Source of the DNA: Dermanyssus gallinae
Lineage: Eukaryota; Arthropoda; Arachnida; Mesostigmata; Dermanyssidae
Reading direction: 5' to 3'
DNA length: 64,000 nt
Assembly: GCA_003439945.1 (NCBI GenBank)
Contig: QVRM01005915.1
Coordinates: 186,001-250,000, forward strand
Under the pieces are notes generated by a model, which was given only the letters and a program-made list of their open reading frames with translations, had not been told where the DNA came from and ran no database searches. The position numbers and the translations under genes were made by a program. This document shows positions 46,346-57,585 of this stretch, piece by piece; the stretch's first letter is position 1; each line of letters opens with the position of its first letter.

Positions 46346-46756
46346 ATGATCAATGAATTCTCGTACGCGTTTCCCAATGCCACGCATCTTCCCAGCGGTT
46401 TTAGCTGCGAACATTCTGATAATCAGATCATTTATCAATTCACGTTTGGAGGCTGCACCCCACCATTCGAACTAATGGTGGGGTCAATGGTCACCAGTCA
46501 AAATACTGGTGGACCTAACACGTGGCAGAGACCAGGAAAAAATGCACTCGTATTAGACTTAACGGGACGAACAAAAGGGCCCGCAGTGTGCTGGCAAAAA
46601 AAAGAAGGAGGTGAGGAAACTACTGAAGGCTCTCTTTGGGAACAGTACAAGACGGCAACGACTCAAACGCCTCTAGTAGTTCAAAGTGGTAAAGAGTCAC
46701 ATAGCCCTGAGCAAAGAGCGGTCCTGAAGGGAACGTGTCGAATCGGTGCAGGTTGA
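46346..46756 (+). CDS. hypothetical ORF, 136 codons
   Basis: An open frame starting MINEFSYAFPNATHLPSG, with two cysteine-containing segments (GFSCEHSDNQ, GGCTPP) and a Gly/Thr-rich C-terminal half. I do not recognise it. It sits directly before R1-type RT sequence, so it might belong to that element, but it matches no part of the R1 copies elsewhere here. Confidence 0.25.
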   Translation: MINEFSYAFPNATHLPSGFSCEHSDNQIIYQFTFGGCTPPFELMVGSMVTSQNTGGPNTWQRPGKNALVLDLTGRTKGPAVCWQKKEGGEETTEGSLWEQYKTATTQTPLVVQSGKESHSPEQRAVLKGTCRIGAG

Positions 46757-46789
46757 CTCTAGGAGCTTCCCTATTAAATAATTGGAAGC

Positions 46790-47820
46790 AAACTTAAAAA
46801 AGAGGGTCCAACGTACGCAACGCCTTCAATTTTCGGTACACTGCAAAGAGAACTGGCTGCCATCGTCCAGTACGGCATTGTGGTGATGACCCCACCGGAG
46901 GGCGTCCAGGGTTTGCCCTAGGCAGACGACCTGGCACACGAGAAAACAGAAGTGTTTTATGTAGCAGACAGGACACGTACGACAAGCACACAGTAGCGGG
47001 ACATGCAGTGCAGGTCTAGGGACAGACTAAGTACTTAGGGGTTATGCTCAATACTAGCTTAACCAGCTCAGCCCACCCAAACTACGTCGCCAAAAAGACG
47101 GCGTACGTGGCACAGAACCTGGCGTGACTGCACCCCGCGCGTAGATGTCTGAAAACGGCTGCTAGTATCAATTACTGAATCCACCGCCCTGTGCGGGCAT
47201 GACGCTAAAGCCGGTCGGTCACCGCCGGGCTCTTCGGGCGGCGAAAAGGGAGAAAGCGACTAGGGTATACCTAGACCATCCTCGGTCCCCTACGGGCTTG
47301 GAACTTAACTTGATGCATATCTTCAATGCACCGAGGGCCAGACATGTTAAGATATCTAGGGTTTCCCTAACAGTCCATGTGGCAGCATGGCGGCTGACTC
47401 TCAGCAGTATGGTTTATCAGCTATTCTCAATGAGCACCGCTCAAAGAAATTTCGATCAACAACAGGGATCGTACCGGCGACACCTCGGTAGATGACAACC
47501 ATGACTAGCGCACTAGTCTCCTAGACAAAGGTATACCTGGTTCACCGCACGACCTAGCCGAATACACTTCTGGTGCTTGCAAGAATTCTATCATGAGACT
47601 TTCTCGCCGGATGGGGGCGGGGGTTACTGCCCAGGCAGGTACATGATCAGATTCAACAAGGTGCATGCAGACACATGCGTCCTATGCGACACAAGAGAAG
47701 CTTGCGACGTTAATCACACAGTTCGGAGGTGCTGCCGTAGTTTGCAAGGTTCTACCGTAACGGTTGAGACGAAGAGCTCAGAAATAGATAGAAATGTAAA
47801 AAACGGCTAGGTTGGAAAAG
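46790..47820 (+). pseudogene. R1-clade ORF2, RT 3' half and C-terminus
   Basis: Pieces in order: YGIVVMTPPEGVQGL followed by ADDLAHE (46870-46935, the YADD box with the Tyr codon changed to a stop), KYLGVMLNTSLTSSAHPNYV (about 47030), LLVSITESTALCG, then an open frame 47577-47810 with GGGGYCPGRY and CVLCDTREACDVNHTVRRC, the terminal zinc module. The order is right for R1-clade ORF2, and frames change at least four times. Confidence 0.7.
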
Positions 47821-47829
47821 GCAATAGAG

Positions 47830-49256
47830 ACACGGGACCAGACTTCTTGGGTCCGGTTCGGCAATGTTAGAAAGCAGCATGCTCCTTTTGCGGTTTCCCG
47901 CCAATTTTGGCAATGGCTACAGGACCCTTATACTATCCGGCGGCTCCTTTTTCAAGCAGAATATGTTTATTATTCCAACGAAGCATGATTTAATTTATTT
48001 ATATAACCTTGTTATGTTAGCACCTTGGAGTGTGCAATTGTCGTGCCGCGTGAACGTGTGGTCATGGGCACTTTAACCCAGGATTAACCCAGTTCAACAA
48101 TGTGCCCCGAACAGATGCTGCGCTTCCTCGTTAAATATCGAGCCTCTGACACAAGATTTCCCATGCTCTCCAGTAGCAGTTTATTTAAAACATTAAAACT
48201 TGTGATCACAGTCTTCTGTAATTCTAAAAGTAATAGGTTTAATAAGGCAAAACAAAATTGTAGATACTTGTATGTTTATACTGTATTGGCAATATTTGTA
48301 GTTATTGAGCCTAACAGCTCAAAGAATTTTTCTAGATAATGAAATCTTGATTTTAAGAAACCTCCTCAATACGGCTATGTCTCTTTTGCTAGCCAGTGTT
48401 GGCTGACTTTCAGACCTTTAAGCAAATTGTTCTTCTAAACACACCGCTATATTCAGTTTCTCTATAGAAAACATTTTTCTTTACCTCGCATGGCACAGTG
48501 TGAAGAGCCACGGTCAGCCACGTCGGTTTAAAACATATTCCTAACACCGATCTGTAATTTGACTGCCACGCCTAAACAAGAAATTGACGCGCCCAGTCCG
48601 TTGAAACAAAATTACTTATTTTGCTACGTGTTGTACGACTCCATCAAATCTGTAAACTACATATGGTAACACTCTGTATAGCAGAAATAACAGAACTCTG
48701 TGAAGCTATCCTTAGATTAACTTTCCCGTACAATTTTCACTGGTTGCATTTCTATCGCTCCTCAAAGGAACCGCAGAGCTAACAACGCTGCAACTGTTCC
48801 GCCTGGTATCAGCAACATTGAAAGTAAATATTTACGTAGAAATTTGAGTACATGTTCCTTGTTAAATTTCAAATTTGCTCACGGCGATATTTCGTTTTTA
48901 GTGCATACATAACGGAGTTTGTGAGTCATGAGTTCTTTGGTTACGAATAAAATGGCATCTACAATTTGATTCTCTCATTTTACTATAGGGTTAGCTAGGT
49001 AAACATGATCAAAGCCTTAATGCAAATACGAGTGGCTGGAAAGCGCATGTAATGCCCGCAGCGCTGGCGCTGACCATCTGTAGCCGGTTGTTTCTGCAAT
49101 CGATGCGATCGAGCGTTTTTGTCCTCTCTGTGACTGAACAATTACGATAATATGTTTTTATATTATTATTACAAACACGTGTTTGTAGCACTGGTGTTAT
49201 TCTGCACATCAGCAGATCTTCCGGCGAGCATCATCGCAACATATTCTCGCTGCAGC
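47830..49256. other. no recognisable gene; interspersed repeat at 48429-48540
   Basis: The stretch 48429-48540 (ttcttctaaacac, ttcagtttct, gtgtgaagagc) matches 58541-58650 in the same orientation, so it is a repeat of unknown type. The rest has short frames only. Confidence 0.5.
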
Positions 49257-49280
49257 TAATAATAATAATAATAATAATAA
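49257..49280. repeat. AAT microsatellite, 5' flank of RLE LINE copy 1
   Basis: Eight AAT units directly precede the 5' UTR of the near full-length element. The same trinucleotide flanks its 3' end at 53525. Confidence 0.95.
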
Positions 49281-49438
49281 CAGCAATAACAATAACCAGG
49301 TGACGCTTGACAAAAGTGGTCGCAATCAGTTCGAGCTCCGTTAGTTTTCGAGTCTTCTAAGGTGAAAAGTGAATCATTCGACGTGAAAACTGCTGATTTT
49401 TGTGGTTGTATCATCGCGCACATTTTCATCCTACGTAG

Positions 49439-50756
49439 GTGAGTTTTGGTGCACAAAGCCGTTTTTTGGAAAGAAAAAAGAAAATCGTGGCTGAAAGACA
49501 ACAACAAAGCCAAGTGTTTCAATTGGCGGCTGGCGGCTCGAGGCCCACTTGCCCGATGAGCGATGGTGAACACATCACCCGATGTGCACGTTCGCCACTA
49601 GCAAAATGCACACGACGTGACGGTGCACGTTCGCCCTCACCACTCATAGCGTGTTCGCGTGCTGAACGAGACGTTGATCATTGCTGCTCAGCAAAGTGTC
49701 ACCCGTCTACCAGATTAACTGCACAAGCTCAAGTGAACGCTAAAAGAATCCTGAATTGCGTTTGCGGACTAAATATACGTCCTCTTTCCTACACGTCGGC
49801 TTTCTGGGGACGCATCTCCGGAATGAACCCACAGTTCTCAGACGAAGATCTGCTTGATTGTCTACGTGAACAGGGCGTGAGTAAAGTTCCCAGAGAAAAG
49901 TTTGCCGCGGCCGCTACAGGCCCGAGCAAGAACGTTGTTAAGGTGATGAAGCCCTCAAGTAGGGTGCGGCTAAGGCTTGACAAAGAACCAGTGGGTGAAG
50001 TAACAATCGCCGACGAATGCTTTAAAGTCACACTTTGCTGCCATTTGCCCTTACAGTGTTTCTCCTGCCATACGTTTGGACACAAGGCATCACAATGCAC
50101 AAAAAGGGAAATCTTTACCTACAGAAAATGCGCAAGACCCGGCCATCAAATGTGGGAATGCTATGAAAAGGCCCGATGCGCTGATTATGATGGCGCTCAT
50201 GCGACTAGCGACGGCCGTTGTGGAGTAAAACGAGTTTTCACAGAGGCTGAAAAACAAAAGCTATACGCAAAGGTAGCATCTCGCCTACCCGACCTAGCTG
50301 AGGAGCCAAGTACCAGCACAAATTCTCAATCCATGAGCTTGGAGGTGAATGCCGCAATGCCGCGGATGCCGCAAACCTGCCACTCCACAACCAGTACTAA
50401 ACAAAAAAGGCGAGGTGGTATGCCACCTTCCTTTACCGCGCCCGTCCAGGGTAGACTCTAATAAGCCAAAACCAAAACAAAGAAGCGCTGAAGAAAGAAC
50501 GAAAACAGCAGAAAAGAAGCCCGCACAAACAGCTCATCTGATTTATGGCATTATGAAAAGCTGGAAGATCTTTAAGAATTTCTTCTCATCATGGCTAAAC
50601 GAAAATCCATCAATAGCCTAAATTCTCGAATTTTTGGAGTCGGAACCAGGAAGAGTCTTCTTGATATCCGTTATTGACGGCACCGCTGAGCACTCTCTAC
50701 CGCTTGCGACTGAACTGGGCAGCGGAAATAGTACAACACCTATAAACAAACAATGA
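49439..50756 (+). pseudogene. RLE LINE ORF1 (gag-like, zinc knuckles)
   Basis: The first frame, 49439-50461, has no stop over 340 codons. After a Ser/Arg-rich N-terminal part comes SDEDLLDCLREQGVSKV (about 49836), a segment ending in VTLCCHLPLQ, and the knuckles: CFSCHTFGHKASQC intact, YRKCARPGHQMWEC with its first Cys changed to Tyr, and CADYDGAHATSDGRC with its second Cys changed to Tyr. A frameshift moves into 50349-50621 (KKPAQTAHLIYGIMKSWKIF, SSWLNENPSIA). A stop at 50619 is followed in frame by EFLESEPGRVFLISVIDG and a TGA at 50754-50756 that overlaps the ORF2 ATG. The same tail precedes ORF2 in copy 2. It likely binds element RNA. Confidence 0.75.
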
Positions 50757-53420
50757 GCACACAGCCACTTCTCCAAGAAAACCCCTCTCAATCTCAACAA
50801 CGATCCCAACAACCATACATTTGTGATGTCTGCGGGAAATCTATAAAATCAATCCGAGACTCGCCTCCATAGAACTAACCCCCAACCATTTCCGACCGTA
50901 CCCTCGTTAAATAACTCTGAAAACCAGGCTGGGAACATCGTGACAACATATGACATAGACCCACAGATCTTAATAACACTCTTGGCTCGGGCGCGAAAAG
51001 ACGCTAAACTAATAAGGATTATACCTAGAGGGGTCAGAGAAGTTTGTTGCGCAGCATACACAGAAGCTTTGGCTAATTTTATTTCAAAGCAAGACAACGC
51101 GTCTTGGATCAGGCTTGTAACGCTGCCGACTCTAATGTTGCGCATTCCGGAGCGAAAAGCCAAAGATATCACACTTTGTCAAATAGCTATAAAAAATCTC
51201 GTGGATACGCAGTGGAAGCGACTAGAAAATCTTCTTGACGAACAACTACGCAACACCCCCAAAAACTCAGAAAAACAGTACGCTGATCGAGACAGAGCCC
51301 CTACAGCAGAGCGCAATTTAGCAGAAGGTGATGTAAGATCTGCCGCCCGTAGCCTTCTTTCAACCGACTTCTTTGCGCCACTCAACAGCTACACAGAGCA
51401 GGAATTGAGAAACAAGCATCCTCGTCCTACGGATTCGGTCAGAGAGCGCTTAAACAATTTTCAAGCACCAGTACCAGCGCAAGCATGCCTCGTACCAGAA
51501 AAACGTGTTACTGACGCCGTCCTGTCTTTTTCCCTAGCATCAGGCCCAGGATTAGACGGTTTACGTCCTCGGCATCTGCTCGATAGCACAGTACCGTCAT
51601 CTGGGAGGCTGGTGGAAGAACTCCGTTCTCTTGCTGGTTCAGCCTTGGGTGGTAATTTGCCACATTTCTGCATTCCCATCTTCTACGGGGCCAATCTGAC
51701 AGCGCTAAAACAAGACGGCTCTATTAGGCCTATAGCATGCGGCCTTGCAATCAGGAGGCTTGTCGCTAAAGTAGCCATTGCTATTAGCAGAACAACAATT
51801 GTGACAGCAATTTCACCAAGTCAGATAGGCGTGGCAGTGAAAGGCGGTGCAGAAGCGGCAGTTCACGCAGTACGAGCATTTGTTGAAGCAGAAGGTCCAG
51901 TACGGGTCCTAGTTAAATTGGATTTTCGTAACGCCTTCAATACTATACGACGCGATGTAGTGCTTGGTGAGGTAAGACTCAAAGTGCCGCATTTTCTGCC
52001 GTTAGCTTGGCAAAGCTACAAGAAACCGACTCTGCTGTCCTGAAAAAGCACCACTATTATCAGCTAGTAGAGTGCAACAAGGCGATCCGCTTGGACCTGC
52101 TTTATTCAGCCTCGGGGTATCCAGTTTAGTGGCACGCATGAAGAGCCCTCTTAACGTTTGGTACCTAGATGACGCAACAATTGGAGGCCCACTTGAACTG
52201 GTTGTGTGTGATATTATCAACGTGCTGAATTTTGCAGAAGAGGGAGGCCTTAGCCTCAATGCCTCTAAGTGTGAAATCATTACATTGGGAGGTAATGCCC
52301 AAGAACAGGATTACATTTTTAGGGCGGTTTTGAATGTCTTGCCAGAATCTAGGCGCGTTGACTTAGGCGAGCTGGAGCTTCTGGGAGCCCCAATAAGCTT
52401 ACGATCGACTTCAAAGTCTTCAAGCTTACAACAAAACCGCAAAAAGCATTTTAGGTGAGGTATTAAACGTCGACCTGCATGATAACATTTGGAAGAGAGC
52501 AACCCTTCCAATTGCCGAAAGAGGACTTGGTTTTAGGTCAGCGGCGGAGCTGGCTCCCATGTGCTATGCCGCGTCTCTATTGGAATTTGGTAAACTCGCA
52601 AAAACGTTGGTCGAACCAGACATCTGCCAAGAAATCACAAGAGCCAAAGACGCTGCAGAGTTAATAGCTAGACAAACAATTGGACCAGGCCCCTGGCAAG
52701 AACGTCCCACACAGCATACATTGGACTCCTACAGATGCAGCGCTGCAGCTAGAGACCTGTTAGACAGCCTCCAATCTCCAGTGGAAAAAGCTGTCTTTCT
52801 GGCAGCACGGGACACATTTAGTGGAGGCTTTCCAAATTGTCTCCCTTCCCCGCAGCTGGGTACCATGCTGGACAACACCTCATTCCGCATGGTAACAGCT
52901 CTTTGAATAGGTGCCCCGGTTTGCAACCCCTACAATTGCCGCGCATGTGGTACCCCAATAACTGAGGATGAACTTCACCCTCTTAGCTGCATCAAAAGCC
53001 ATGGTAGAGTTTCTAGACACGCTGAAATCAATGCAATTATAAGAAGAGCCTTACGCAGAGCTGGTATACCAAGCACGCTCGAGCCCAGACTAGGACTTCA
53101 TGACGACAAAAGACCTGACGGTGTAACAATCCCGCTATGGGCTAACGGCAGATGCTTGGTATAGGATGCTACAGTGTCCTGTACAGTGGCTACCTCGTAT
53201 ATACGCCACAGTTCACTAGAAGCGGGATGGGTTGCCCAGCGCGCAGATAATGGGAAAAACGCAAGTACCAAGAACTGGAGACAACTTACATCGTAGTGCC
53301 AATATCTATGGAAACAATGGGTCCGGTAAGCAAGGGAACCAAGAGATTCATCAGTGAGCTGGGCCAACGGATTACAGATCTCACAGGGAATCGGCGCGAA
53401 GGCGACTTTCTACGGTAACT
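50753..53420 (+). pseudogene. RLE LINE ORF2 (C2H2 finger, RT, RLE)
   Basis: It starts at ATG 50753 in ATGA. Residues 23-26 are YICDVCGK, half of a C2H2 finger whose histidines are lost to a frameshift. The frame 50940-52043 covers a pre-RT domain (IIPRGVREVCCAAYTEAL, LMLRIPERK, AEGDVRSAARSLLS) and the RT entry (ASGPGLDGLRPRHLLDS, SIRPIACGLAIRRLVAKV, LVKLDFRNAFNTIRRD). Then VQQGDPLGPALFSLGV (52072 on) and YLDD (52162-52173). The C-terminus has C-R-A-C with H and C at 52937-52990, then RPDGV with Asp at 53117 and a second Asp at 53165, PD-x15-D. A TAG at 53162 replaces the expected Trp. About 60 codons after the RT look deleted near 52430. Confidence 0.8.
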
Positions 53421-53524
53421 GCTGTCGCTAGCAGTGTACCGAGGAAACGCCGGCTGTATTGTTGGTTCTATGGAATAATATTTAGGAGCTAGGAGAAGAC
53501 AAGGAGTACACGTTTACACCTCAC

Positions 53525-53577
53525 AATAATAATAATAATAATAATAATAATAATTATTATTATTATTATTATTTATT
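53525..53577. repeat. AAT/ATT palindromic microsatellite junction
   Basis: (AAT)n from the tail of copy 1 (53525-53553) meets (ATT)n (53554-53577), the tail of an inverted 3' stub. The switch of strand inside one microsatellite marks two tail-to-tail insertions. Confidence 0.9.
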
Positions 53578-53627
53578 AATATTGTTTAAATGTTACAATT
53601 GTGAGGTGTGAACGTGTACTCCTTGCC
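53578..53627 (-). mobile_element. RLE LINE 3'-end stub, inverted
   Basis: Read on the minus strand it is ggcaaggagtacacgttcac then acctcacaattgtaac and attaataaataat, matching the last 40 bp of copy 1 and, less closely, copy 2. It is a roughly 50-bp, extremely 5'-truncated insertion, flanked by (TTA)n at 53628-53655 and (ATT)n at 53554-53577. Confidence 0.75.
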
Positions 53628-53655
53628 TTATTATTATTATTATTATTATTATAAT

Positions 53656-56655
53656 AGACCATACTTTCATCTTGGCTAGAAAAAAACCCACATTTGCAAA
53701 GGTGACGGATTTCCTCGAATCTGAGGCTGGTAAGGCCCTAATGATATCAATGATCGAGGGCAATACTCAACCGGAGACAGACTTAACTGGAATTTGCGGT
53801 GTTGACCAATAACCCGCCCACAAGCAATGAACAGCGAACCCCCTCAACCAAACATCATCCTCAAACCCGTCCCCAACAGGCATTTATTTGCGACGTTTGC
53901 AGAAAACCCCTAAGATCGCTCCGCGGATTACATATACATAAAGCCCGTGTTCACGGAGAACAAACCCACGCACCTTCCGTTGGCCGGCTACCCGATGACT
54001 CCGCTCCAGATACTTCAGTCCAGGACCAGAAAAACCCAGCCGACATTACCCTTGATAGAAAGCCAGTCATCTTTACCCGTCTCCTAGCTCGCGTTCGCAA
54101 ATGCACTAAGCTAGTTAATAAGAATAATTCCGAGGGGAGTCAGAGAAATCTGTTGCGCAGCCTACGCGGAGGCTCTCTCTCACTTCAATTCGAGACTAGA
54201 TGCTGCATCGTGGCACAGATTAATGGCCTTGTCTACACTTATGTTGCATATTCCAGAACGAAAAAGCAACGACAGTACATTATGCCAAATAATTAGGAAG
54301 AACATTACAGAATCCCAATGGAGAACGCTGGACAATCTCCCTTATGGACTGCACCACAGCCTCACACAGTCGCGCAAAGACCACTTTTCCGACCGTCAGA
54401 TTGCCGCAAGGGCAGAACGCAAGTTAGCTGAGGGAGACATACGCTCCGCCGCACGCACTCTATATTCTACAGAATCCTTCGCATTGCCCGACGATCACAC
54501 GACTCAGGAACTTAGAAGCAAGCATCTTTCTCCCCCGGCTTACGTCAGAGACCGCTTGATCAACTTTGAGCAACCTTCTTCGGAAGAACCTTCCATCGTC
54601 CCACCACAGTTTGTAGTTAATGCAGTTCGCTCATTCTCACTGGCCTCTGGCCCTGGACTCGATGGATTACGAGCTCGACATCTGAGAGATATGCTAGACA
54701 GCACGATACCCTCTTCCGAAAAAAAAATGCTAGCGGAACTGCGCTCTTTGACTAACTTGACCCTGAGTGGCAGGCTGCCAAGTTTTTGCCACCCAATCTT
54801 CTATGGGACAGATCTGACACACGCAACTCGGGTTTTCACGGAGGCAGAGGGGCCCCACGGGTCCTGGTAAAACTAGATTTTCAAAACGCCTTTAACACGA
54901 TTCGACGCGATGTCATCCTTAGTAACTTAAAGCAAAAGTTCCACAAATGTTCCGCTTAGTGGCAGAGCTACGGCACGCCATCACTGCTGTCTTGGGGAGA
55001 AAGTGAGCCTCTTCTCAGCCAACGGAGTACAACAGGGAGATCCGATTGGACCCGCCTTATTTAGCTTAGGAATCTCAGGATTAGTGTCTCGTATGAGAAG
55101 CCCACTAAATGTGTGGTATCTGGACGATGGTATACTAGGAGGCCCGGCAAACGCAATGGCCTCCGACATACGCGAAGTGCTACAGTTTGCAGAAGAGGAA
55201 GGCTTAACTCTCAACGCCTCTAAATGCGAGCTCATAGCTGTAAATGGAACCTCCCACGAACAGGAGGAGGCATGCAAAATCATTGCAGACGCCCTGCCCG
55301 GTACAAAGAGAATCGAGCTGCCTGACTTGGAGGTCTTGGGAGCGCCCGTTGGCTCTCGGAAGATCTCTAGAACAATCCAGAATAAGAGAGACGCCCTTCG
55401 GTCTATAAAACTCGGCTATTGGCGATGCACTCACAGGCTACATTATGCTTATGGAGATACAGCTTAGGGTCGCCTAGGTTAAACTATATCCTACGCACTT
55501 CGCCCACAGGCCAAAACTGTGATAATTTGCAAGCATTTGACGAGGTGGCAAAGGAGACACTGAAATAAGTTCTAAACGTAGCCCTTACTGACAGATCCTG
55601 GACAGGACCACACTTCCACTCAGCAAAGGAGGGTTGGGACTAAGGTCCGTAGCAGACCTTGCTCCATTGTGATACGCCGCTTCTCTCATAGAGTTCTCAG
55701 GCCTCGCAGAGACGTTGTTAGAATCGCATGTTTTTTCTGTTCTCCGCGCAACGAGGGACGAAGCTGAGCTGGCAGCAAGACAATCGATAGGCCCAGGCTC
55801 CTGGGAAGAACACCCTACGCAGCATATACTTGACGGCTACAATTGTCAAACGACCGCTCGCAAGATCTTAGATGATACCCCAATCTCCGACAGAGAGAGC
55901 GGTATTTATAGCCGCCCGTGAGACCTTCAGCAGTGGCTTCCTAAGGACACTTCCTTCACGGCAGCTGGGCACCATGCCGGAAAACACCTCCTTCCGCATG
56001 GTGGCCGCCCTACAAATAGGCGCTCCCATATGTGAGCCATCTGAGTGCAGGGCATGTGGAAAAACAGTGGATAAGGACGAACTGCACCCTTTAAGCTGCT
56101 CTAAGAGCCCTGGTAGGACTCTCAGACACGAGGAAATCAACGCAGTCTTAAAGAAGGCTCTTCGTAGAGCCGGCATACCAAGCACCCTAGAGCCCAGGTT
56201 GGGCTTCGAAGATGGCAAAAGACCCGACGGCGTCACCACTCCGCCATGATCTAAGGGCAAATGCCTGGTATGGGATGCCACGTTATCATGTACAGTGGCT
56301 TCGTCATACCTGATGCATAGTGCTACCCGGTCAGGGTGGGTTGCCGAACATGCTGAGATCGCAAAAAAAACGCAAATACTCTGACCTGGAGAAAAGATAC
56401 CACTTCGTACCCGTCGCCATGGAAACGATGGGCCCAATCAGCAAAAAACACACGTATCTTCCTCAAAGACCTAGGTATCAATTTCAGTGCTAACACGGGT
56501 GACCAGCGCGAGGGTGAGTTTCTACGTCAGCAACTCTCGCTCGCAGTGTGTAGGGGAAACGCCGCCGCTGTCATCGGCTCTATGGGTTGAGGAGCGGGGT
56601 GAGCCTAGGGTACACGTTTAGATCCCACAATTAGGGAAACACCAAAAAATTAGAT
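53656..56655 (+). mobile_element. RLE-type LINE, 5'-truncated (copy 2)
   Basis: It begins inside ORF1 next to a TTA microsatellite, retains the ORF1 tail (DFLESEAGKALMISMIEGN, 53705-53812) and a mutated ORF2, and ends in ...gtacacgtttagatcccaca and aattaga...aataataat. Copy 1 and copy 2 diverge strongly at the protein level while sharing every domain, so they are separate old insertions rather than one duplication. Confidence 0.8.
53799..56520 (+). pseudogene. RLE LINE ORF2 (copy 2)
   Basis: The C2H2 finger is complete: CDVC at 53889-53900 then 12 residues, H, four residues, H (CX2CX12HX4H). A frameshift near 54120 leads to the pre-RT domain (TLMLHIPERK, AEGDIRSAARTLYS) and ASGPGLDGLRARHLRD. 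About 55 codons between FYGTDLT and ATRVFTEAEGP are deleted relative to copy 1. The palm has LDFQNAFNTIRRD, VQQGDPIGPALFSLGI and YLDD (55117-55128). The C-terminus has CRACGKTVDKDELHPLSC (about 56046-56099) and KRPDGVT...VWDATL (about 56218-56285), the same CCHC and PD-x15-D nuclease arrangement as copy 1. Stops and shifts are frequent after 55440. Confidence 0.8.
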
Positions 56656-56674
56656 AAATAATAATAATAATAAT
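56656..56674. repeat. AAT microsatellite, 3' end of copy 2
   Basis: Six AAT units lie between the 3' end of copy 2 and the 3' end of the minus-strand fragment. Confidence 0.95.
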
Positions 56675-57151
56675 GCCTAGGATGAAATTATTGTGTAACA
56701 TCCGCAAACTAAGTTAAATTTATTTAGGAATTTAATATATACATGTGAATGTTTAAATCCACGGCACCGATGGCTCACTCCTCATCTATCACTCGTGTCC
56801 GAGTGGGAGTCTTGCCCGACCCCTGACGCGAAGACGCGGGTCCATCCAGTCTTTCATAGTTCCGAGCACCGAAATCGCGTTACCTTTCTGAATCTCTAGG
56901 GAAAGCCATTGGCAGAAGAACGTGCCCGCCCTCTTGTCCATCGTAGCTTGCTGTAAAGCGTCGCCAGCCTGGCAAATTGGCGTGGTTGTGAGGGGCCCAG
57001 GGCCACCCAGCGTCTCGAATGCGAAGGGTGAAAAGTGGTACGCCCGGCCTAAGTTCGCATACTTTCTTATCTTTGATGTCTCGGCGCGAGAAGCGGCAGT
57101 TCCTGGGCGAGAAGCGCCGGGACCGACAAGGGAGGGGGTCAGAGAGTCAGA
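56675..57151 (-). mobile_element. RLE LINE C-terminal fragment (different subfamily)
   Basis: The minus-strand frame ending at 56789 contains KIRKYANLGRAYHFSPFAFE and TLGGPG, then FFCQWLSLEIQKGNAISVLG. These parallel RYHFVPVAMETMGP and LSLAVCRGNAAAVIGS at the C-terminus of copy 2. It is 5'-truncated near 57130 and has a 3' UTR of about 110 bp. AAT microsatellite flanks both sides (56656-56674 and 57152-57194). Confidence 0.7.
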
Positions 57152-57194
57152 GAATAATAATAATGATAATAAAAAAAAAAATAATAATAATAAT
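57152..57194. repeat. AAT/A-rich microsatellite
   Basis: AAT units with an internal A-run flank the 5' side of the minus-strand RLE LINE fragment. Confidence 0.9.
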
Positions 57195-57585
57195 GAGGTG
57201 CAGTCTTGCCCAAACCCAGAACGAGAGCGAACCTGGGTAGGATCGGATGCCACAAGAAGTCAAGACAGCAATGTGCTATATATATCTCTACGGCTTAACT
57301 TCTCCACCGTGAGCCAGTAGAAAATATACTCATGCTCAACATGATCACCCGTACATTGTCCTTAAACTAAACAACGGCTGTACTAATAGTCTATGTTATT
57401 ACAAAAGTAATACAACAAGCAGAGCAGACAAACTTCGCTGAAGACGTCGGTTGGCTGTGATAGATAAAATATTCTGTAGTGGCCAACCGCTGCAGTTTGA
57501 CAGCTTTTTTCTACATTTGGATCTCAGGGACTCCTATATGGGATTGACCTTTCACAATATATTGCCGACAGATGTCGAACAGTTA

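Larger units (their letters stand above)
49281..53524 (+). mobile_element. RLE-type LINE, near full-length (copy 1)
   Basis: A 4.2-kb element with a 5' UTR of about 150 bp, an ORF1 with zinc knuckles, and an ORF2 with a C2H2 finger, YLDD reverse transcriptase and C-terminal CCHC plus PD...D nuclease motif. It has no APE endonuclease. The 3' end is ggagtacacgtttacacctc then acaat, running into AAT repeats. A C-terminal restriction-like endonuclease is the mark of the R2/R4/NeSL/CRE group of early-branching LINEs, and AAT/TAA targeting recalls Dong of the R4 clade. A two-ORF layout with gag-like ORF1 is not usual for those clades. Confidence 0.75.

Noticed and set aside
49439..50461. Retroviral gag of an LTR element
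   Set aside because: The zinc knuckles fit, but no LTR, protease or integrase lies nearby, and its tail leads directly into a LINE ORF2 in two copies.
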